From Synechococcus sp. CS-1328 (GTDB taxonomy: Bacteria > Cyanobacteriota > Cyanobacteriia > PCC-6307 > Cyanobiaceae), in assembly GCF_025128095.1 (NCBI RefSeq), contig NZ_JAHLYT010000070.1, forward strand, positions 22,851-86,850: a DNA stretch of 64,000 nucleotides. Reading direction: 5' to 3'. Below, one piece after another: positions 53,872 to 64,000 of this stretch; the first letter of the stretch is position 1, and every line of letters starts with the position of its first letter. Under the pieces are notes generated by a model. The model was given only the letters and a program-made list of their open reading frames with translations, did not search any database and was not told the origin of the DNA. Both the position numbers and the translations under genes were made by a program.

Positions 53872-53904
53872 AAACAAAAAACCGCAGCGGATGACCCGCT
53901 GCGG
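53872..53904 (-). terminator. Intrinsic terminator of the Hlip gene
   Basis: CCGCAGCGG (53882-53890) and CCGCTGCGG (53896-53904) form a perfect 9-bp stem with a five-base loop. On the transcribed minus strand it is followed by TTTTTTGTTT. It lies 27 bp after the Hlip stop, a textbook intrinsic terminator. Confidence 0.9.
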
Positions 53905-53930
53905 TGGGGAGATTAAAGCGAGCAGGTGGC

Positions 53931-54197
53931 TCAGCCGATGCCGAGCAGGCCGCGGGTGAAGGCTTCGCCGCCGAGGGCGATTTCCGTGGCGATCAGGGCG
54001 ATGAAGCCGAGCATGGCCATGCGGCCGTTCAGCTTCTCGGCGCGCTCGTGGAAACCCCAGCCGCTCTCGGCGCTCACCACTTCCATGCGGGGCTCGCTGG
54101 CGAAGGCATTGAGGCGGCCACCGTCTTCGGTGGTCACGGTGGCGCCGCGGATAACGGCGGAGGCAGCGGCGGGACTGGTGGCGGTGGCTTGAGCCAT
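53931..54197 (-). CDS. High-light-inducible protein (Hlip)
   Basis: An 88-residue protein with the chlorophyll-binding signature [13 protein letters not shown] (about 53-65), then a single helix ([16 protein letters not shown]). Hlips protect and assemble photosystems under light stress. ATG 54197 (MAQATATSP) is chosen. The long N-terminus before the helix is typical of some Synechococcus forms. A terminator follows and direct repeats lie upstream. Confidence 0.93.
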   Translation of the reverse strand: MAQATATSPAAASAVIRGATVTTEDGGRLNAFASEPRMEVVSAESGWGFHERAEKLNGRMAMLGFIALIATEIALGGEAFTRGLLGIG

Positions 54198-54204
54198 GGA
54201 GACC

Positions 54205-54240
54205 TCGTTACGGGGTGTTACGAAGACTGTAACGCAATGT
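54205..54240 (-). promoter_or_regulatory. GTTACG repeats ahead of the Hlip gene
   Basis: GTTACG occurs at 54207-54212 and 54217-54222, with a third copy inverted at 54229-54234 (GTAACG). The first and third with GTTACA-like sequence on the minus strand recall the HLR1 element bound by RpaB ((G/T)TTACA(A/T)(A/T) repeats), but the match is partial. Confidence 0.4.
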
Positions 54241-54312
54241 TTCGTTTCTGTCAGCAAACCCGGCTCAGGATTGCCCGTGCACAGCCCAAGCCAGGCTCAG
54301 TGTCGCCCGGGC

Positions 54313-54957
54313 TCAGCGCAGCCGCCGCAGGCAGATCTCCTCAAACGCCGGCCGCAGCAGGTAGGGGTACTCGCCCACCCACAGCTTCGGCTGCGGCAGC
54401 CAGGCATCGCTGATCGCGCCGATGCGGGAGAAATCCTTGCGCTCACTCAGCACCAGGGCGCGCACCACCATGCCCCGCCGGATCGTCTGGTGCTTCTTCT
54501 CCATCGGGAAGCGCACCTGGCCCAGGTAGCCCTCCTCATCTTCGAGCTCGAGGCAGAGCCAGGTGCGCTTGTTCTCCACCAGTTCCAGCCGCCCCTCGTT
54601 GCCCGCCTGCTCGCGCCGCTGCTCCACCACCTCACGGGTGTAGAGATCGCCCACCTCGCCCTCGAACAGGGCCGCCACCGGGTAGCGGCGCAGGGTGGCG
54701 TTGCGGCGCCCCGCCTCCAGGATCGGGCCCCACAGGATGTACAGCAGGAACACAAAGCCCGCCACCAGCCACACCGGCCCGAAGCGGCTGGAGAACAGGC
54801 TCTGGGCCACCAGCAGGGAGATCACCCCGCCGATCAGCGAGATCAGCAGCCGTTGCAGCAACTTGCGCGGATTGCCGCTGGAGGCCGCGAACTGGGGGCC
54901 GGTGGCCACCGCCGGAATCAGCCGCGACAGTTCACCCGGTTTCAGGGGCAGCAGCAT
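54313..54957 (-). CDS. Conserved cyanobacterial membrane protein
   Basis: A 214-residue protein with two hydrophobic helices near residues 38-55 and 60-80 (LLISLIGGVISLLVA, PVWLVAGFVFLLYILWGPIL) and a soluble C-terminal domain (YLGQVRFPMEKKHQTIRRG). I believe similar proteins occur across cyanobacteria and plastids, but the function is unknown. Its start overlaps the dapB stop by one base, so they are cotranscribed. Confidence 0.7.
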   Translation of the reverse strand: MLLPLKPGELSRLIPAVATGPQFAASSGNPRKLLQRLLISLIGGVISLLVAQSLFSSRFGPVWLVAGFVFLLYILWGPILEAGRRNATLRRYPVAALFEGEVGDLYTREVVEQRREQAGNEGRLELVENKRTWLCLELEDEEGYLGQVRFPMEKKHQTIRRGMVVRALVLSERKDFSRIGAISDAWLPQPKLWVGEYPYLLRPAFEEICLRRLR

Positions 54958-55841
54958 CAGAGCAGCCGCTCCAGGCCGTAGACCAAGCCCCCCAGCTTGC
55001 GCACCTGCCGCACGGTGAGCAGCACACCGGGCATGTAGGCCGAGCGGTCGATCGTGTCGTGGCGCAGGGTGTAGGTCTCACCGGCGGCGCCGAACATCAC
55101 CTCCTGATGGGCCACCAGGCCTGGCAGGCGGATCGAATGGAGGCGCAGGCCGCTCTCCCGCAGGCCACCGCGGCAGCCGGCCAGGCTCTCGTGCTCCTCC
55201 ACCTGGGCGGGGTTGAAGGCCTTGCCCAGATCCTCCATCAGTTCGGCGGTCTTGATGCAGGTGCCGCTGGGGGCATCGGCCTTGCGGTTGTGGTGCAGCT
55301 CGGTGAGCTCGGCGAAGTCGTAGAAGCGGGCGGCGGCGGCGGCGGCCTGCTGCAGCAGCACCATGCCCACCGAGAAGTTGGGGATCACCGCTCCCCCCAC
55401 CGACGCCTTCTCACTGAAGCTGGCCAGATCCGCCAGCTGCTGGGGGCTCAGCCCCGTGGTGCCGATCACTGGATGCACCCCGTAGGCGATCGCGGCGCGG
55501 GTGTGCTCGTACACGACTGACGGGTGGGTGAAATCCACCAGCACGGCACCACCACCGGGGCCGGCGTTGCGCACGCTCTGGCTCACCTGGCAGAGGGTGC
55601 CCTCGAGATCGGCGGTGATCGCCAGCTCCAGCTCCTCCAGCCCCAGCTCCAGCCCCAGATCGGCGCCCTCCTTGCCGGGGGTGGTGTCGATCGCGCCGAC
55701 CAGGGCGCAGTCCGGCGCCGCCAGCACCGCCCGCACCACCTCGGCGCCCATGCGGCCCAGGGCGCCGGCCACCACCACCGGAATGGGCGCAGCGGCGGGG
55801 GTGGCGGCAGACATGGCTGGGGAAACGGGAGCGCTCGTCAT
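54957..55841 (-). CDS. dapB: 4-hydroxy-tetrahydrodipicolinate reductase
   Basis: Lysine/diaminopimelate pathway enzyme, NAD(P)H dependent. The 294-residue protein has the Rossmann motif GALGRMG, the [10 protein letters not shown] loop and the catalytic [14 protein letters not shown]. The N-terminal 20 residues are poorly conserved, so ATG 55814 ([17 protein letters not shown]) is an alternative start. It is divergent from chlH. Confidence 0.95.
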   Translation of the reverse strand: MTSAPVSPAMSAATPAAAPIPVVVAGALGRMGAEVVRAVLAAPDCALVGAIDTTPGKEGADLGLELGLEELELAITADLEGTLCQVSQSVRNAGPGGGAVLVDFTHPSVVYEHTRAAIAYGVHPVIGTTGLSPQQLADLASFSEKASVGGAVIPNFSVGMVLLQQAAAAAARFYDFAELTELHHNRKADAPSGTCIKTAELMEDLGKAFNPAQVEEHESLAGCRGGLRESGLRLHSIRLPGLVAHQEVMFGAAGETYTLRHDTIDRSAYMPGVLLTVRQVRKLGGLVYGLERLL

Positions 55842-55995
55842 GGCGATCGGCGGAACCAGGCGAGCCTATGCGGGCTTCTGAACCCGCCCTTACGCCGGCA
55901 AGGGCCGATCCGCAAGCCCTGTAACGCCTTGAAAGAAGGACTCACGAGAGTGCACGGCCCTTCGTAGGCTCCTTCACATTGCTCAATCCGCCCGC

Positions 55996-58900
55996 ATGTT
56001 CACGCAGGTCCGCTCCGCCAACCGCCGGGTCAGCCCTGCCAGCCGTGAAGGCCGCGCCGTGATGAAGGCGGTGTATGTGGTGCTGGAGCCCCAGTACCAG
56101 AACGCCCTCACCACCGCCGCCAACAGCCTCAACGACCAGAACGGCCCCCTGGCGATCGAGCTGAGCGGCTACCTGATCGAAGAGCTGCGCGATCCGCAGA
56201 ACTACGCCGATTTCTGCGCCGATGTGGCCGCAGCGGATGTGGTCATCGCCTCGCTGATCTTCATCGAAGACCTGGCCCAGAAAGTGGTGGAGGCGGTGGC
56301 GCCCCACCGCGACCGGCTCAAGGCCGTCGTGGTGTTCCCCTCCATGCCGGAGGTGATGCGGCTCAACAAGCTGGGCACCTTCTCGATGGCCCAGCTGGGC
56401 CAGAGCAAGAGCGCCATCGCCAGCTTCATGAAGAAGCGGAAGGAGGCCAACAGCGCCGGCTTCCAGGACGCGATGTTGAAGCTGCTCAACACCCTGCCCA
56501 CGGTTCTCAAGTACCTGCCGGTGGAGAAGGCGCAGGATGCCCGCTCCTTCATGCTCAGCTTCCAGTACTGGCTGGGCGGCACGCCGGACAACCTGCGCAA
56601 CTTCCTGTTGATGCTGGCGGATAAATACGTCTTCCCCCGCAGCGGCCATGACCGGCCGGAGCTGCAGGTCGCCGAGCCCGTGGTGTTCCCCGACCTGGGC
56701 ATCTGGCATCCCCTGGCTCCAGGGATGTTCGAAGACCTGAAGGAATACCTCAACTGGAACACCAGGCGATCCGATCTCTCCGAAAAGGCCCGCAAGGGAC
56801 CGGTGATCGGCCTAGTGCTGCAGCGCAGCCACATCGTGACCGGCGATGAGGCCCACTACGTGGCCGTGATCCAGGAACTGGAATACCGCGGCGCCACCGT
56901 GATCCCGGTGTTCTGCGGCGGGCTCGATTTCACCAAACCGGTGAATGCCTTCTTCTACGACCCGCTGAACCCCGACCAACCGCTGGTGGATGGGGTGGTG
57001 AGCCTCACCGGCTTCGCCCTGGTGGGCGGCCCGGCCCGGCAGGACCATCCGAAGGCGATCGAGGTGCTCAAGAGCCTCAACCGCCCCTACATGGTGGCGC
57101 TGCCGCTGGTGTTCCAGACCACCCAGGAATGGGAGGAGAGCGACCTGGGCCTGCACCCGGTGCAGGTGGCCCTGCAGATCGCCATCCCCGAGCTGGATGG
57201 CGCCATTGAGCCAATCGTGCTGAGCGGCCGCGACGATGCCACCGGCAAGGCCCACACCCTGCAGGACCGGGTCGAGGCGATCGCCGAGCGGTCGATTCGC
57301 TGGGCGTCGCTGCGGATCAAGCCCCGCAGCGACAAGAAGCTGGCCATCACCGTGTTCAGCTTCCCTCCAGACAAGGGCAACGTCGGCACCGCCGCCTACC
57401 TGGATGTGTTCGGCTCGATCCACCGGGTGCTGGAGGAGATGAAGCGCAAGGGGTACGACGTGCAGGACGTGCCGCACAGCCCCAAGGCGCTGATGGAGGC
57501 GGTGATCAACGACCCCGAGGCCCTGCAGGGCGCTCCGGAACTGGCGATCGCCCACCGCATGAGCGTGGAGGAGTACGAGCGGCTCACCCCCTATTCCCAG
57601 CGGCTGGAGGAGAACTGGGGCAAGCCCCCCGGCAACCTCAACAGCGACGGCACCAACCTGCTGATCTACGGCCGCCACTTCGGCAATGTGTTCGTGGGGG
57701 TGCAGCCCACCTTCGGCTACGAGGGCGACCCGATGCGGCTGCTCTATTCCCGCAGCGCCAGTCCGCATCACGGCTTCGCGGCCTATTACACCTATCTGGA
57801 GAAGGTGTGGGGCGCCGATGCGGTGCTGCACTTCGGCACCCACGGCTCGCTGGAGTTCATGCCCGGCAAGCAGATGGGCATGAGCGAGATGTGCTACCCG
57901 GATTCCCTGATCGGCGCACTGCCGAATCTGTATTACTACGCCGCCAATAACCCGTCGGAAGCCACGATCGCCAAGCGACGCGGCTATGCCGCCACGATCA
58001 GCTACCTCACCCCGCCGGCCGAAAATGCCGGCCTCTACAGGGGGCTCAAGGAACTGGGCGAGCTGGTGGGCTCCTACCAGCAATTGCGCGAAAGCTCCAG
58101 AGGTGTGCAGATCGTCAACGCGATCGTGGAAACGGCGCGCCAGTGCAACCTCGATAAGGATGTGACCCTGCCGGAGGGGGAAGCCGCTGAGCTCGATCTG
58201 GGCGGCCGCGATGCCGTGGTAGGAGCGGTGTACCGCCAGCTGATGGAGATCGAGAGCCGGCTGCTGCCCTGCGGCCTGCACACGATCGGCAAGCCCCCCA
58301 CCGCCGAAGAAGCGATTGCCACCCTGGTGAATATCGCCGCCCTGGAGCGGGAAGAGGAAGGCATCCGCTCCCTGCCGGCCCTCCTGGCCCAGAGCCTGGG
58401 GCGCACGATCGAAGCGGTGTATCGCGGCAACGATCAGGGGGTGCTGGCCGATGTGGAGCTGAACCGCCGCATCACCGAAACCAGCCGACTGGCGGTGGGG
58501 GCGATGGTGCGGGAGGTGACGGGTCGCGATGGCCGGGTCACCCTGCGGCGCAACTTCGGCTGGCTGGTGAGCCTGCTGGAGCGGATCGGCTTCAAACTAC
58601 CCAGCCCCTGGCTGCGCGCCTGCTGCAGCGCCGGCTTCGTGGGCGTGGATGCGGGCGAACTCGACAAACTGTTTGCTTACCTGCGTTTCTGCCTCGAGCA
58701 GATCTGCGCCGATATGGAAATGGAGAGCCTGCTCAAGGCCCTCGATGGTGAATATGTGATCCCCGGGCCTGGCGGCGATCCAATCCGCAACCCAGGGGTG
58801 CTGCCCAGCGGCAAGAACATCCACGCCCTCGATCCCCAGGCGATCCCCACCCGCGCCGCCATTGCTGCCGCCAAGGTGGTAGTGGATCGGCTGATCGAGC

Positions 58901-60006
58901 GCCAGAAGGCTGAGCAGGGTGCCTGGCCCGAAACCATCGCCTGCGTGCTCTGGGGCACCGACAACATCAAGACCTACGGCGAATCCCTGGCCCAGATCCT
59001 CTGGTTCATCGGTGTGCGCCCGGTGCCCGATTCCCTGGGCCGCGTCAACAAGCTGCAGCTGATTCCGCTGGAGGAGCTGGGCCGGCCGCGGATCGATGTG
59101 GTGGTGAACTGCAGCGGTGTGTTCCGAGATCTGTTCATCAACCAAATGGGCCTGATCGATCAAGGCGTCAAGATGGCGGCTGAAGCGGAAGAACCGCTGG
59201 AGAGCAACTTCGTGCGCAAGCACGCCCAGGAGCAGGCGGCCGCCAATGGCATCAGCCTGCGCGATGCCGCCACCCGCGTGTTCTCCAATGCCAGCGGCAG
59301 CTATTCCTCGAATGTGAACCTGGCAGTGGAGAACAGCACCTGGGAAGAGGAAGGAGAGCTCCAGGAGATGTACCTGAGCCGCAAGACCTTCGCCTTCAAT
59401 GCCGATAACCCCGGCGAGATGAACCAGAAACGAGAGGTCTTCGAATCAGCGATGAAAACTGCTGATGTGACCTTCCAGAACCTCGATTCCGCCGAGATCT
59501 CCCTCACCGATGTGAGCCACTACTTCGATTCCGATCCCACTAAGCTGATCCAGGGCCTGCGCGACGACGGCAAGGCACCGGCGAGCTACATCGCCGATAC
59601 CACCACCGCCAACGCCCAGGTGCGCTCGTTGAGTGAAACCATCCGCCTCGATTCCCGCACCAAGCTGCTCAACCCGAAGTGGTATGAAGGCATGCTCAAT
59701 TCGGGCTATGAGGGCGTGCGTGAGGTAGCCAAACGGCTCAACTTCACCCTCGGCTGGAGTGCCACCAGCGGCTCAGTAGACAACTTCGTCTATGAAGAAG
59801 CCAACGACACCTTCATCAATGATCCCGAGATGCGCAAGCGGCTGATGGAGCTCAACCCTCACAGCTTCCGCCGCATCGTGGGTACATTGCTGGAGGTGAA
59901 TGGCCGAGGCTACTGGGAAACCAGCGACGAGAACATCGCCCAGCTGCAGGAGATCTACCAGGAGATCGAAGATCGGATTGAGGGCGTTACCCCGCAGCAG
60001 AGCTGA
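55996..60006 (+). CDS. chlH: Magnesium chelatase subunit H
   Basis: Large catalytic subunit that binds protoporphyrin IX and inserts Mg2+ with ChlI and ChlD. The 1336-residue protein is full length. N-terminal domain matches ([32 protein letters not shown]), followed by the CobN/Mg-chelatase core ([54 protein letters not shown]). Start ATG 55996 ([11 protein letters not shown]). Confidence 0.97.
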   Translation: MFTQVRSANRRVSPASREGRAVMKAVYVVLEPQYQNALTTAANSLNDQNGPLAIELSGYLIEELRDPQNYADFCADVAAADVVIASLIFIEDLAQKVVEAVAPHRDRLKAVVVFPSMPEVMRLNKLGTFSMAQLGQSKSAIASFMKKRKEANSAGFQDAMLKLLNTLPTVLKYLPVEKAQDARSFMLSFQYWLGGTPDNLRNFLLMLADKYVFPRSGHDRPELQVAEPVVFPDLGIWHPLAPGMFEDLKEYLNWNTRRSDLSEKARKGPVIGLVLQRSHIVTGDEAHYVAVIQELEYRGATVIPVFCGGLDFTKPVNAFFYDPLNPDQPLVDGVVSLTGFALVGGPARQDHPKAIEVLKSLNRPYMVALPLVFQTTQEWEESDLGLHPVQVALQIAIPELDGAIEPIVLSGRDDATGKAHTLQDRVEAIAERSIRWASLRIKPRSDKKLAITVFSFPPDKGNVGTAAYLDVFGSIHRVLEEMKRKGYDVQDVPHSPKALMEAVINDPEALQGAPELAIAHRMSVEEYERLTPYSQRLEENWGKPPGNLNSDGTNLLIYGRHFGNVFVGVQPTFGYEGDPMRLLYSRSASPHHGFAAYYTYLEKVWGADAVLHFGTHGSLEFMPGKQMGMSEMCYPDSLIGALPNLYYYAANNPSEATIAKRRGYAATISYLTPPAENAGLYRGLKELGELVGSYQQLRESSRGVQIVNAIVETARQCNLDKDVTLPEGEAAELDLGGRDAVVGAVYRQLMEIESRLLPCGLHTIGKPPTAEEAIATLVNIAALEREEEGIRSLPALLAQSLGRTIEAVYRGNDQGVLADVELNRRITETSRLAVGAMVREVTGRDGRVTLRRNFGWLVSLLERIGFKLPSPWLRACCSAGFVGVDAGELDKLFAYLRFCLEQICADMEMESLLKALDGEYVIPGPGGDPIRNPGVLPSGKNIHALDPQAIPTRAAIAAAKVVVDRLIERQKAEQGAWPETIACVLWGTDNIKTYGESLAQILWFIGVRPVPDSLGRVNKLQLIPLEELGRPRIDVVVNCSGVFRDLFINQMGLIDQGVKMAAEAEEPLESNFVRKHAQEQAAANGISLRDAATRVFSNASGSYSSNVNLAVENSTWEEEGELQEMYLSRKTFAFNADNPGEMNQKREVFESAMKTADVTFQNLDSAEISLTDVSHYFDSDPTKLIQGLRDDGKAPASYIADTTTANAQVRSLSETIRLDSRTKLLNPKWYEGMLNSGYEGVREVAKRLNFTLGWSATSGSVDNFVYEEANDTFINDPEMRKRLMELNPHSFRRIVGTLLEVNGRGYWETSDENIAQLQEIYQEIEDRIEGVTPQQS

Positions 60007-60041
60007 ACCTCAAAAGCCGAACGGCACTTCAGAGTCAAGAC

Positions 60042-60710
60042 CTAATTAAGAAGATATCCCACTCCCCGGATGGTCTGAATGAGCGGCTCGAGATCGGGCC
60101 GCTCTATTTTTTTGCGTAGGTAGCGGATATACACCTCAAGGATATTGGCATCGCCAAAGAAGTTCTCGCCCCACACCGCCTCCAGAATCCGTTGCCGCTC
60201 CTGCACCCGGCCGGCATGGCGCACCAAAAACAGCAGCAGGTCGTATTCCTTCACCGAGAGTTTGATCGCTGTTCCGGCCCTCTCCACCTCGCGGGTCTCG
60301 GTGTTCACCGTGAGATCACGGTGGCGGAGCAGATCACCGGCGGCATCCACGTGGCCCATGCTGGAGCGTCGCTGCCAGACACGGAGCCTGGCAAGCAGCT
60401 CTTCGATCGCGTAAGGGCGGCTGATCACGTCATCGGCGCCAGCATCGAGCAGGGTCACCCGATCGGTGTAGTCGGGCAGGTTGCAGAGCACCAGCAGGGG
60501 GGTGACGCAACCGGAATCGCGCAGGCGGCTGCAGAGCTGAGCCACCACGGATGCCTCTGTGGCGGAGGCATCCAGAACAGCAGCCAGAGGATCGAGCTGC
60601 TGCATCTGGCTGGCCACGGATGCGGGGCCGCTACAGGGAACCACCCGATAGCCCACCGCTTCCATGGTTTTGGCGAGCCGTTGCGCCTCACTTCCCCCGG
60701 CCAGCAACAC
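60042..60710 (-). CDS. OmpR-type response regulator with atypical receiver
   Basis: The C-terminal winged helix is a good OmpR/PhoB type (KLSVKEYDLLLFLVRHAGRV, NILEVYIRYLRKKIE, IRGVGYLLN). The receiver lacks the acidic pair normally after the first strand (LVLLAGGSEAQ instead of VDDD), although an Asp near AVLDAS is present. This suggests phosphorylation-independent action, as proposed for some cyanobacterial regulators such as NblR. The frame is open to 60899, but a terminator of the next gene at 60830-60858 lies inside; GTG 60710 is the first reasonable start after it. It is convergent with chlH. Confidence 0.75.
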   Translation of the reverse strand: MLLAGGSEAQRLAKTMEAVGYRVVPCSGPASVASQMQQLDPLAAVLDASATEASVVAQLCSRLRDSGCVTPLLVLCNLPDYTDRVTLLDAGADDVISRPYAIEELLARLRVWQRRSSMGHVDAAGDLLRHRDLTVNTETREVERAGTAIKLSVKEYDLLLFLVRHAGRVQERQRILEAVWGENFFGDANILEVYIRYLRKKIERPDLEPLIQTIRGVGYLLN

Positions 60711-60829
60711 CAGCGTGCGGGGCTCTGCGGAAGCCGGTGGCGAAAGGGGCGCGGCCAGGGCGGAGCAGATCGGGCGCTGAAGTCCCTTCTTAGGACAGAA
60801 ACGCGCACAAAGGAAGGTGCGGCAATCAC

Positions 60830-60858
60830 AAAAAACCGCCCCTGCTTGCAGGGGCGGT
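60830..60858 (-). terminator. Intrinsic terminator of the giant surface-protein gene
   Basis: CCGCCCCTGC (60836-60845) pairs with GCAGGGGCGG (60848-60857) with a two-base loop. The transcribed minus strand then has six T residues. It follows the giant protein's stop at 60896 by about 38 bp. Confidence 0.88.
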
Positions 60859-60895
60859 GGTGAAACAGCACATGGCTGCAAAGCAGTGGAGGGAA

Positions 60896-63800
60896 TCACC
60901 CCATGGCACTGGGATCGTCGTAGACGTGGGCAATGCTGCCGTCGTCCACCACGAGATCGTGATGAGCGAGCGGATCCTCCTGAGGCAAATCCTGGGAATC
61001 GGCAGTGTCGGCAGCGTGGACTCCATCAAGGGAAGTGGAATCCATGCCGGCAGAACCATCATCGAACCCGGTATCGAGGTTGGTATCGAGAGAGGGATCG
61101 GTGTGGGTGATCTCGTGCTGGTATTCCGCCAAGTGATCGTCGGTCACTGGATTCTCCGCCACCAACTGATCCACAAGGGCAGAGATGTCATGGACATCCG
61201 CCTGCACGGTGGCATCGGCAGGGATCACCACCGCATCGTCCATACCCGTGGAATCGGGAGTGGTGTGGGCCGGATCAGACACCAACAGCTCGGGATGGGC
61301 AAGGGCATCGTCGATCAGGGCGGAGAGCGGAACGTCGTCTGTCAGAGCTGCATGATCTTCAGAGACAATGTCAGATGTCTCTGGAGCATCCGCAGCTTGG
61401 GGAGGCGTGTTATCAGAAGGCTGCTCGATGACCGTAGAGAAAGAAACATCCTCGGCATGACCAGTCAGCAGGGAAGAAGTACCGTCAGGATTGGTCACTT
61501 CATAGACATATGTTGTTGTGGCATTCAGCACGACATCGCCCGAGGCCAAGGCCTCCTCCTGCCCTAAGGCACCAGCGACTGGAGCATCACCAGTGAGATC
61601 GATGCTGACGATTCCAGCATCTTGCAGGCTCTGATACTCACCCTCTTGGATGACTCCATCGGAATTGACGTCCGTCCAAATTCCAAAGTTAGCGAAGTGA
61701 GAGTCTGCCGCCGTGAGATAGCCATCCCCAACCTGGGAAGCATCAGCAGGCGTACTCGAAAAAGAGACCGAAAGAGGCGATGAATCAACGACAGAAGATC
61801 CTTCTGGACGAGCCAAGGCAGTGGGCTCACTGTCGATCACAACATTGGAATCAAAGACAGCCTTGATCCCCTCTAGATCAGTTTCCCCGACAGTGCGTCC
61901 AAATGCGATTTGGACACCATCATTAATATTCCCATTGGCGTCATAGTAGAGGATGGCATCAGTGGGTGCAACCCATGCAGTTTGCTCTGCATATCCATCC
62001 CCATCATAATCGTAGCGAACTCCAGCATCAATGCTTAGGTACTCGACGCCATCACCATGAATGTCAAGAACGACTGGCGTCACGGACCATTGACCATCCT
62101 GGTTACCGTCTACTCGCACGCCAAACATATCTGAGACGACCGAGTCGCCATCTGCATCAGTGGCCTCGAGCGAGAAGAGATATTCATAGTCATCCGGCTT
62201 CTCTGCCGCCTCATACTTGAAGCCAAAACCATCGATTTTAAAGTTAGTTGTCAAGGCTGCAACTGTAATATAGTCAACCGGCTTATCAACCGGCGGAATT
62301 TCTATAGTGAGCGTGCCACCGCCATCAGGGCGCCCAGAAACATTATTCGTCGACGTAGAGGTAGAGCCATCTTTATAAAAGAGGGTCAACCCAACTTGTG
62401 TTCTGTCTGTACTGAAGCCAGCCGTGGCCGCGAAACCAATGGTCAGCTCCGTAAACTCGACAGATTCGGCTTCCTTTTCAACAACATCAAACAAGAGATA
62501 CTCTCCCCTCTGAACCGTGTTGCTTCCAACGCCCAAATCTGTTGACGAGATCTTAACGCTTAGGTCGCCATCAGTCCTGTCATTAATAGGCCTAGGGAAC
62601 TGCGGGTGATTAATCTGAGACCCTAAAATACTACCCCCTTCGATGAGCAAGTCAAAAAGGCCATCACTGAAGGGAGGATTGGTTCCATCGCGACCAGTTG
62701 AATTGGCGTCAATGACTTCCTGCTCATTAGGGCTGCTGTTATTCGCGAAATAGTCAAAGAGATTAGTAACTTCCTTCACGACTGCAGGGGCGGGATCAAG
62801 CAGCGTAAATGAGTAGGTACCTTGCCCCGTCTCATTGGGCGGCGAAACAACCACTGTGAAGAGCTGGGAGCTGGGATTGGAATCAGAAACTGCCGTATAC
62901 TTAACGCTACCATCACTTCCGAGCACTGGATCGCGAACCAACGAATAACCAGAGGCCTCGTTATTCCATATCAGCTCAATCGCAGCATCAAAGTCAGCCG
63001 CATCGGCGCCGATATCAAGCGTATATGATCCAGAAGTAGTGGCATTCACCTCATTTTCAAGAATGCCGGCAGGAGAAGTAGCATCAATTTGGGGGGCATC
63101 ATCCTTGAAGACAAGCGATGTGCCGATATCCAAGGAAACACTATTGCTGGCCAAATCACCGTCGGCATCCTGGATTGAATCAGTCCGCGTCAGTGAAATT
63201 AAGTCTGCCGAAGTAAGTGTTGTTGACTGATCGGGACCAGAATCGGGGCTATGCTCAACCGCACGCAACTGATCCAAGGTAACGACTCCATCAGAATTCA
63301 CCTCAAGAGTGAAGACCGTATCGCCATCTTCGTTGACACCCTCAACTCTACCGGAAGACGAATCAGCTTGAAGAGAAACGTTCTGACCATTAACCGAATC
63401 GACCAAACCACTGACACCAGGCTTAAAATCAAGGCTGTATGTGGTAGTTAAGGATTCCGGCTTATGGCCGTCGGCACCATAATTGTACTGGAAAGAACTG
63501 ACAAATCTATCAGAGAAGTCAACAGATGCGTTGGTTCCCAAATCGGTTTCATCAACGATAATATCCTTTGGTGGAGCTGCCGAAGATACAAGGACTTGCG
63601 GACCATCATCCCTGAACGCAATGGCACTGGTAATATCCAGAATTGCCGTATCAGTCGACTGATCACCATCACTATCAACAATAATGTCAGCACGAGTTAA
63701 CGTAATTGCCGCACCCACCGCCAAGGCCAAGCCAATTGATTCGTCAGAAGAGCTTGTATTGGAATGCTTCAGTGAGCGCTGCTGATCCAGCGTCACCATG

Positions 63801-64000
63801 CCGCTGCCAGTCACGCTCAGCGTGAATGCAACCGCTGCATTCCCCTCGGACGGATCCGTGCGGCCTTCCACCACGCCGTCATTGAGGTACAGGAACACTT
63901 CTTGACCATCGGTCGTGAACACTCCTGCCGAATCGCCATCGCTGAATCCTCCCAGCGTGTACCCGCTCTCCACAGACGCTCCTTCTTCGTCCGCTCCGGC
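60896..64000 (-). CDS. C-terminal part of a giant repeat/RTX-like surface protein (partial)
   Basis: The gene runs off the window's end; 1034 C-terminal residues are present. Two copies of a domain like the T1SS-143/DUF5801 repeat can be read (VEGR...AFTLSVTGSGMVTLDQ, TLTRADIIVDSDGDQSTDTA, FRDDGPQV; and RVEG...TLEVNSDGVVTLDQL, SLTRTDSIQDADGDLASNSV, FKDDAPQI). Later come Ca2+-type loops (DYDGDGYAEQ, YYDANGN, WTDVNSDGVIQEGEY) and an acidic Asp/His-rich C-terminus. This suggests type I secretion and cell-surface location. The stretch 62000-63700 is visibly more A+T-rich than the rest. Confidence 0.85.
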   Translation of the reverse strand, partial: AGADEEGASVESGYTLGGFSDGDSAGVFTTDGQEVFLYLNDGVVEGRTDPSEGNAAVAFTLSVTGSGMVTLDQQRSLKHSNTSSSDESIGLALAVGAAITLTRADIIVDSDGDQSTDTAILDITSAIAFRDDGPQVLVSSAAPPKDIIVDETDLGTNASVDFSDRFVSSFQYNYGADGHKPESLTTTYSLDFKPGVSGLVDSVNGQNVSLQADSSSGRVEGVNEDGDTVFTLEVNSDGVVTLDQLRAVEHSPDSGPDQSTTLTSADLISLTRTDSIQDADGDLASNSVSLDIGTSLVFKDDAPQIDATSPAGILENEVNATTSGSYTLDIGADAADFDAAIELIWNNEASGYSLVRDPVLGSDGSVKYTAVSDSNPSSQLFTVVVSPPNETGQGTYSFTLLDPAPAVVKEVTNLFDYFANNSSPNEQEVIDANSTGRDGTNPPFSDGLFDLLIEGGSILGSQINHPQFPRPINDRTDGDLSVKISSTDLGVGSNTVQRGEYLLFDVVEKEAESVEFTELTIGFAATAGFSTDRTQVGLTLFYKDGSTSTSTNNVSGRPDGGGTLTIEIPPVDKPVDYITVAALTTNFKIDGFGFKYEAAEKPDDYEYLFSLEATDADGDSVVSDMFGVRVDGNQDGQWSVTPVVLDIHGDGVEYLSIDAGVRYDYDGDGYAEQTAWVAPTDAILYYDANGNINDGVQIAFGRTVGETDLEGIKAVFDSNVVIDSEPTALARPEGSSVVDSSPLSVSFSSTPADASQVGDGYLTAADSHFANFGIWTDVNSDGVIQEGEYQSLQDAGIVSIDLTGDAPVAGALGQEEALASGDVVLNATTTYVYEVTNPDGTSSLLTGHAEDVSFSTVIEQPSDNTPPQAADAPETSDIVSEDHAALTDDVPLSALIDDALAHPELLVSDPAHTTPDSTGMDDAVVIPADATVQADVHDISALVDQLVAENPVTDDHLAEYQHEITHTDPSLDTNLDTGFDDGSAGMDSTSLDGVHAADTADSQDLPQEDPLAHHDLVVDDGSIAHVYDDPSAMG

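Noticed and set aside
60711..60899. N-terminal extension of the OmpR-type regulator
   Set aside because: It would start before the intrinsic terminator of the neighbouring gene and has no homology.

Overview
The window reads as a G+C-rich picocyanobacterial chromosome of the Cyanobium/Synechococcus type. Chlorophyll synthesis genes (chlH, an acsF-type cyclase), a phycobilisome rod linker, a high-light-inducible protein, a PAM68-type photosystem II assembly factor, a CAAD/CURT1-type thylakoid protein, and several small families known mainly from cyanobacteria (DUF1816, DUF2949, DUF3038, DUF4335, DUF7219) support this. dnaE is one uninterrupted gene with no split intein, and a PtrA-like CRP regulator sits beside phoB, phoR and pstS, as in marine Synechococcus and Prochlorococcus. 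I see no rRNA, tRNA, CRISPR array, insertion sequence or prophage.

Layout. 1-12.9 kb: housekeeping block (rlmB end, DUF1816, gatA, dnaE; then PAM68, rpsO and ruvA on the other strand; a lipoprotein, an EamA transporter, dnaG, and a GAF protein with a broken GGDEF motif). 12.9-15.3 kb: a Nif11-like gene and the remains of a restriction-modification type locus (AlbA-type ATP-binding protein plus HsdM), each broken by deletions. 15.4-21.5 kb: minus-strand run with umuC-umuD, a DUF429 gene, an unknown gene, hemN, heme oxygenase and a PiuC-type dioxygenase. 21.7-35 kb: lipoprotein and KirBac-type K+ channel, a desaturase with a damaged or unusual start, an isolated rod linker, acsF with a divergent ArsR regulator, a pentapeptide protein, glutathione reductase, a P-type ATPase, a CAAD protein and cysK. 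34.8-36 kb: a COQ4-like gene flanked by two relics of SulP-type STAS domains.

36-50 kb is the most coherent block. It carries the phosphate sensor pair phoR-phoB, ptrA and two pstS genes of different export type, then CorA, a phytase-like esterase, a CHAD (polyphosphate-binding) protein and, after an SQR-type oxidoreductase and a few small genes, PPK2. I infer a phosphate and polyphosphate neighbourhood, with candidate Pho-box-like repeats upstream of ptrA and the second pstS.

50-60 kb: DUF3038/DUF4335, apt, DUF2949, an FAD monooxygenase, an Hlip with a clear terminator, a membrane protein, dapB, chlH and an atypical OmpR-type regulator. The last 3.1 kb is the C-terminal part of a giant repeat-bearing surface or RTX-like protein that runs off the window and is visibly richer in A+T than the rest.

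Several proteins carry in-frame tandem repeats of 15 or 18 bp in disordered tails (RlmB, PAM68, the nuclease-like protein). I find no unmistakably new system. The best leads are the phosphate/polyphosphate block, the operator-like repeats in front of heme oxygenase-hemN and the regulator next to acsF, and the decaying restriction-modification locus.
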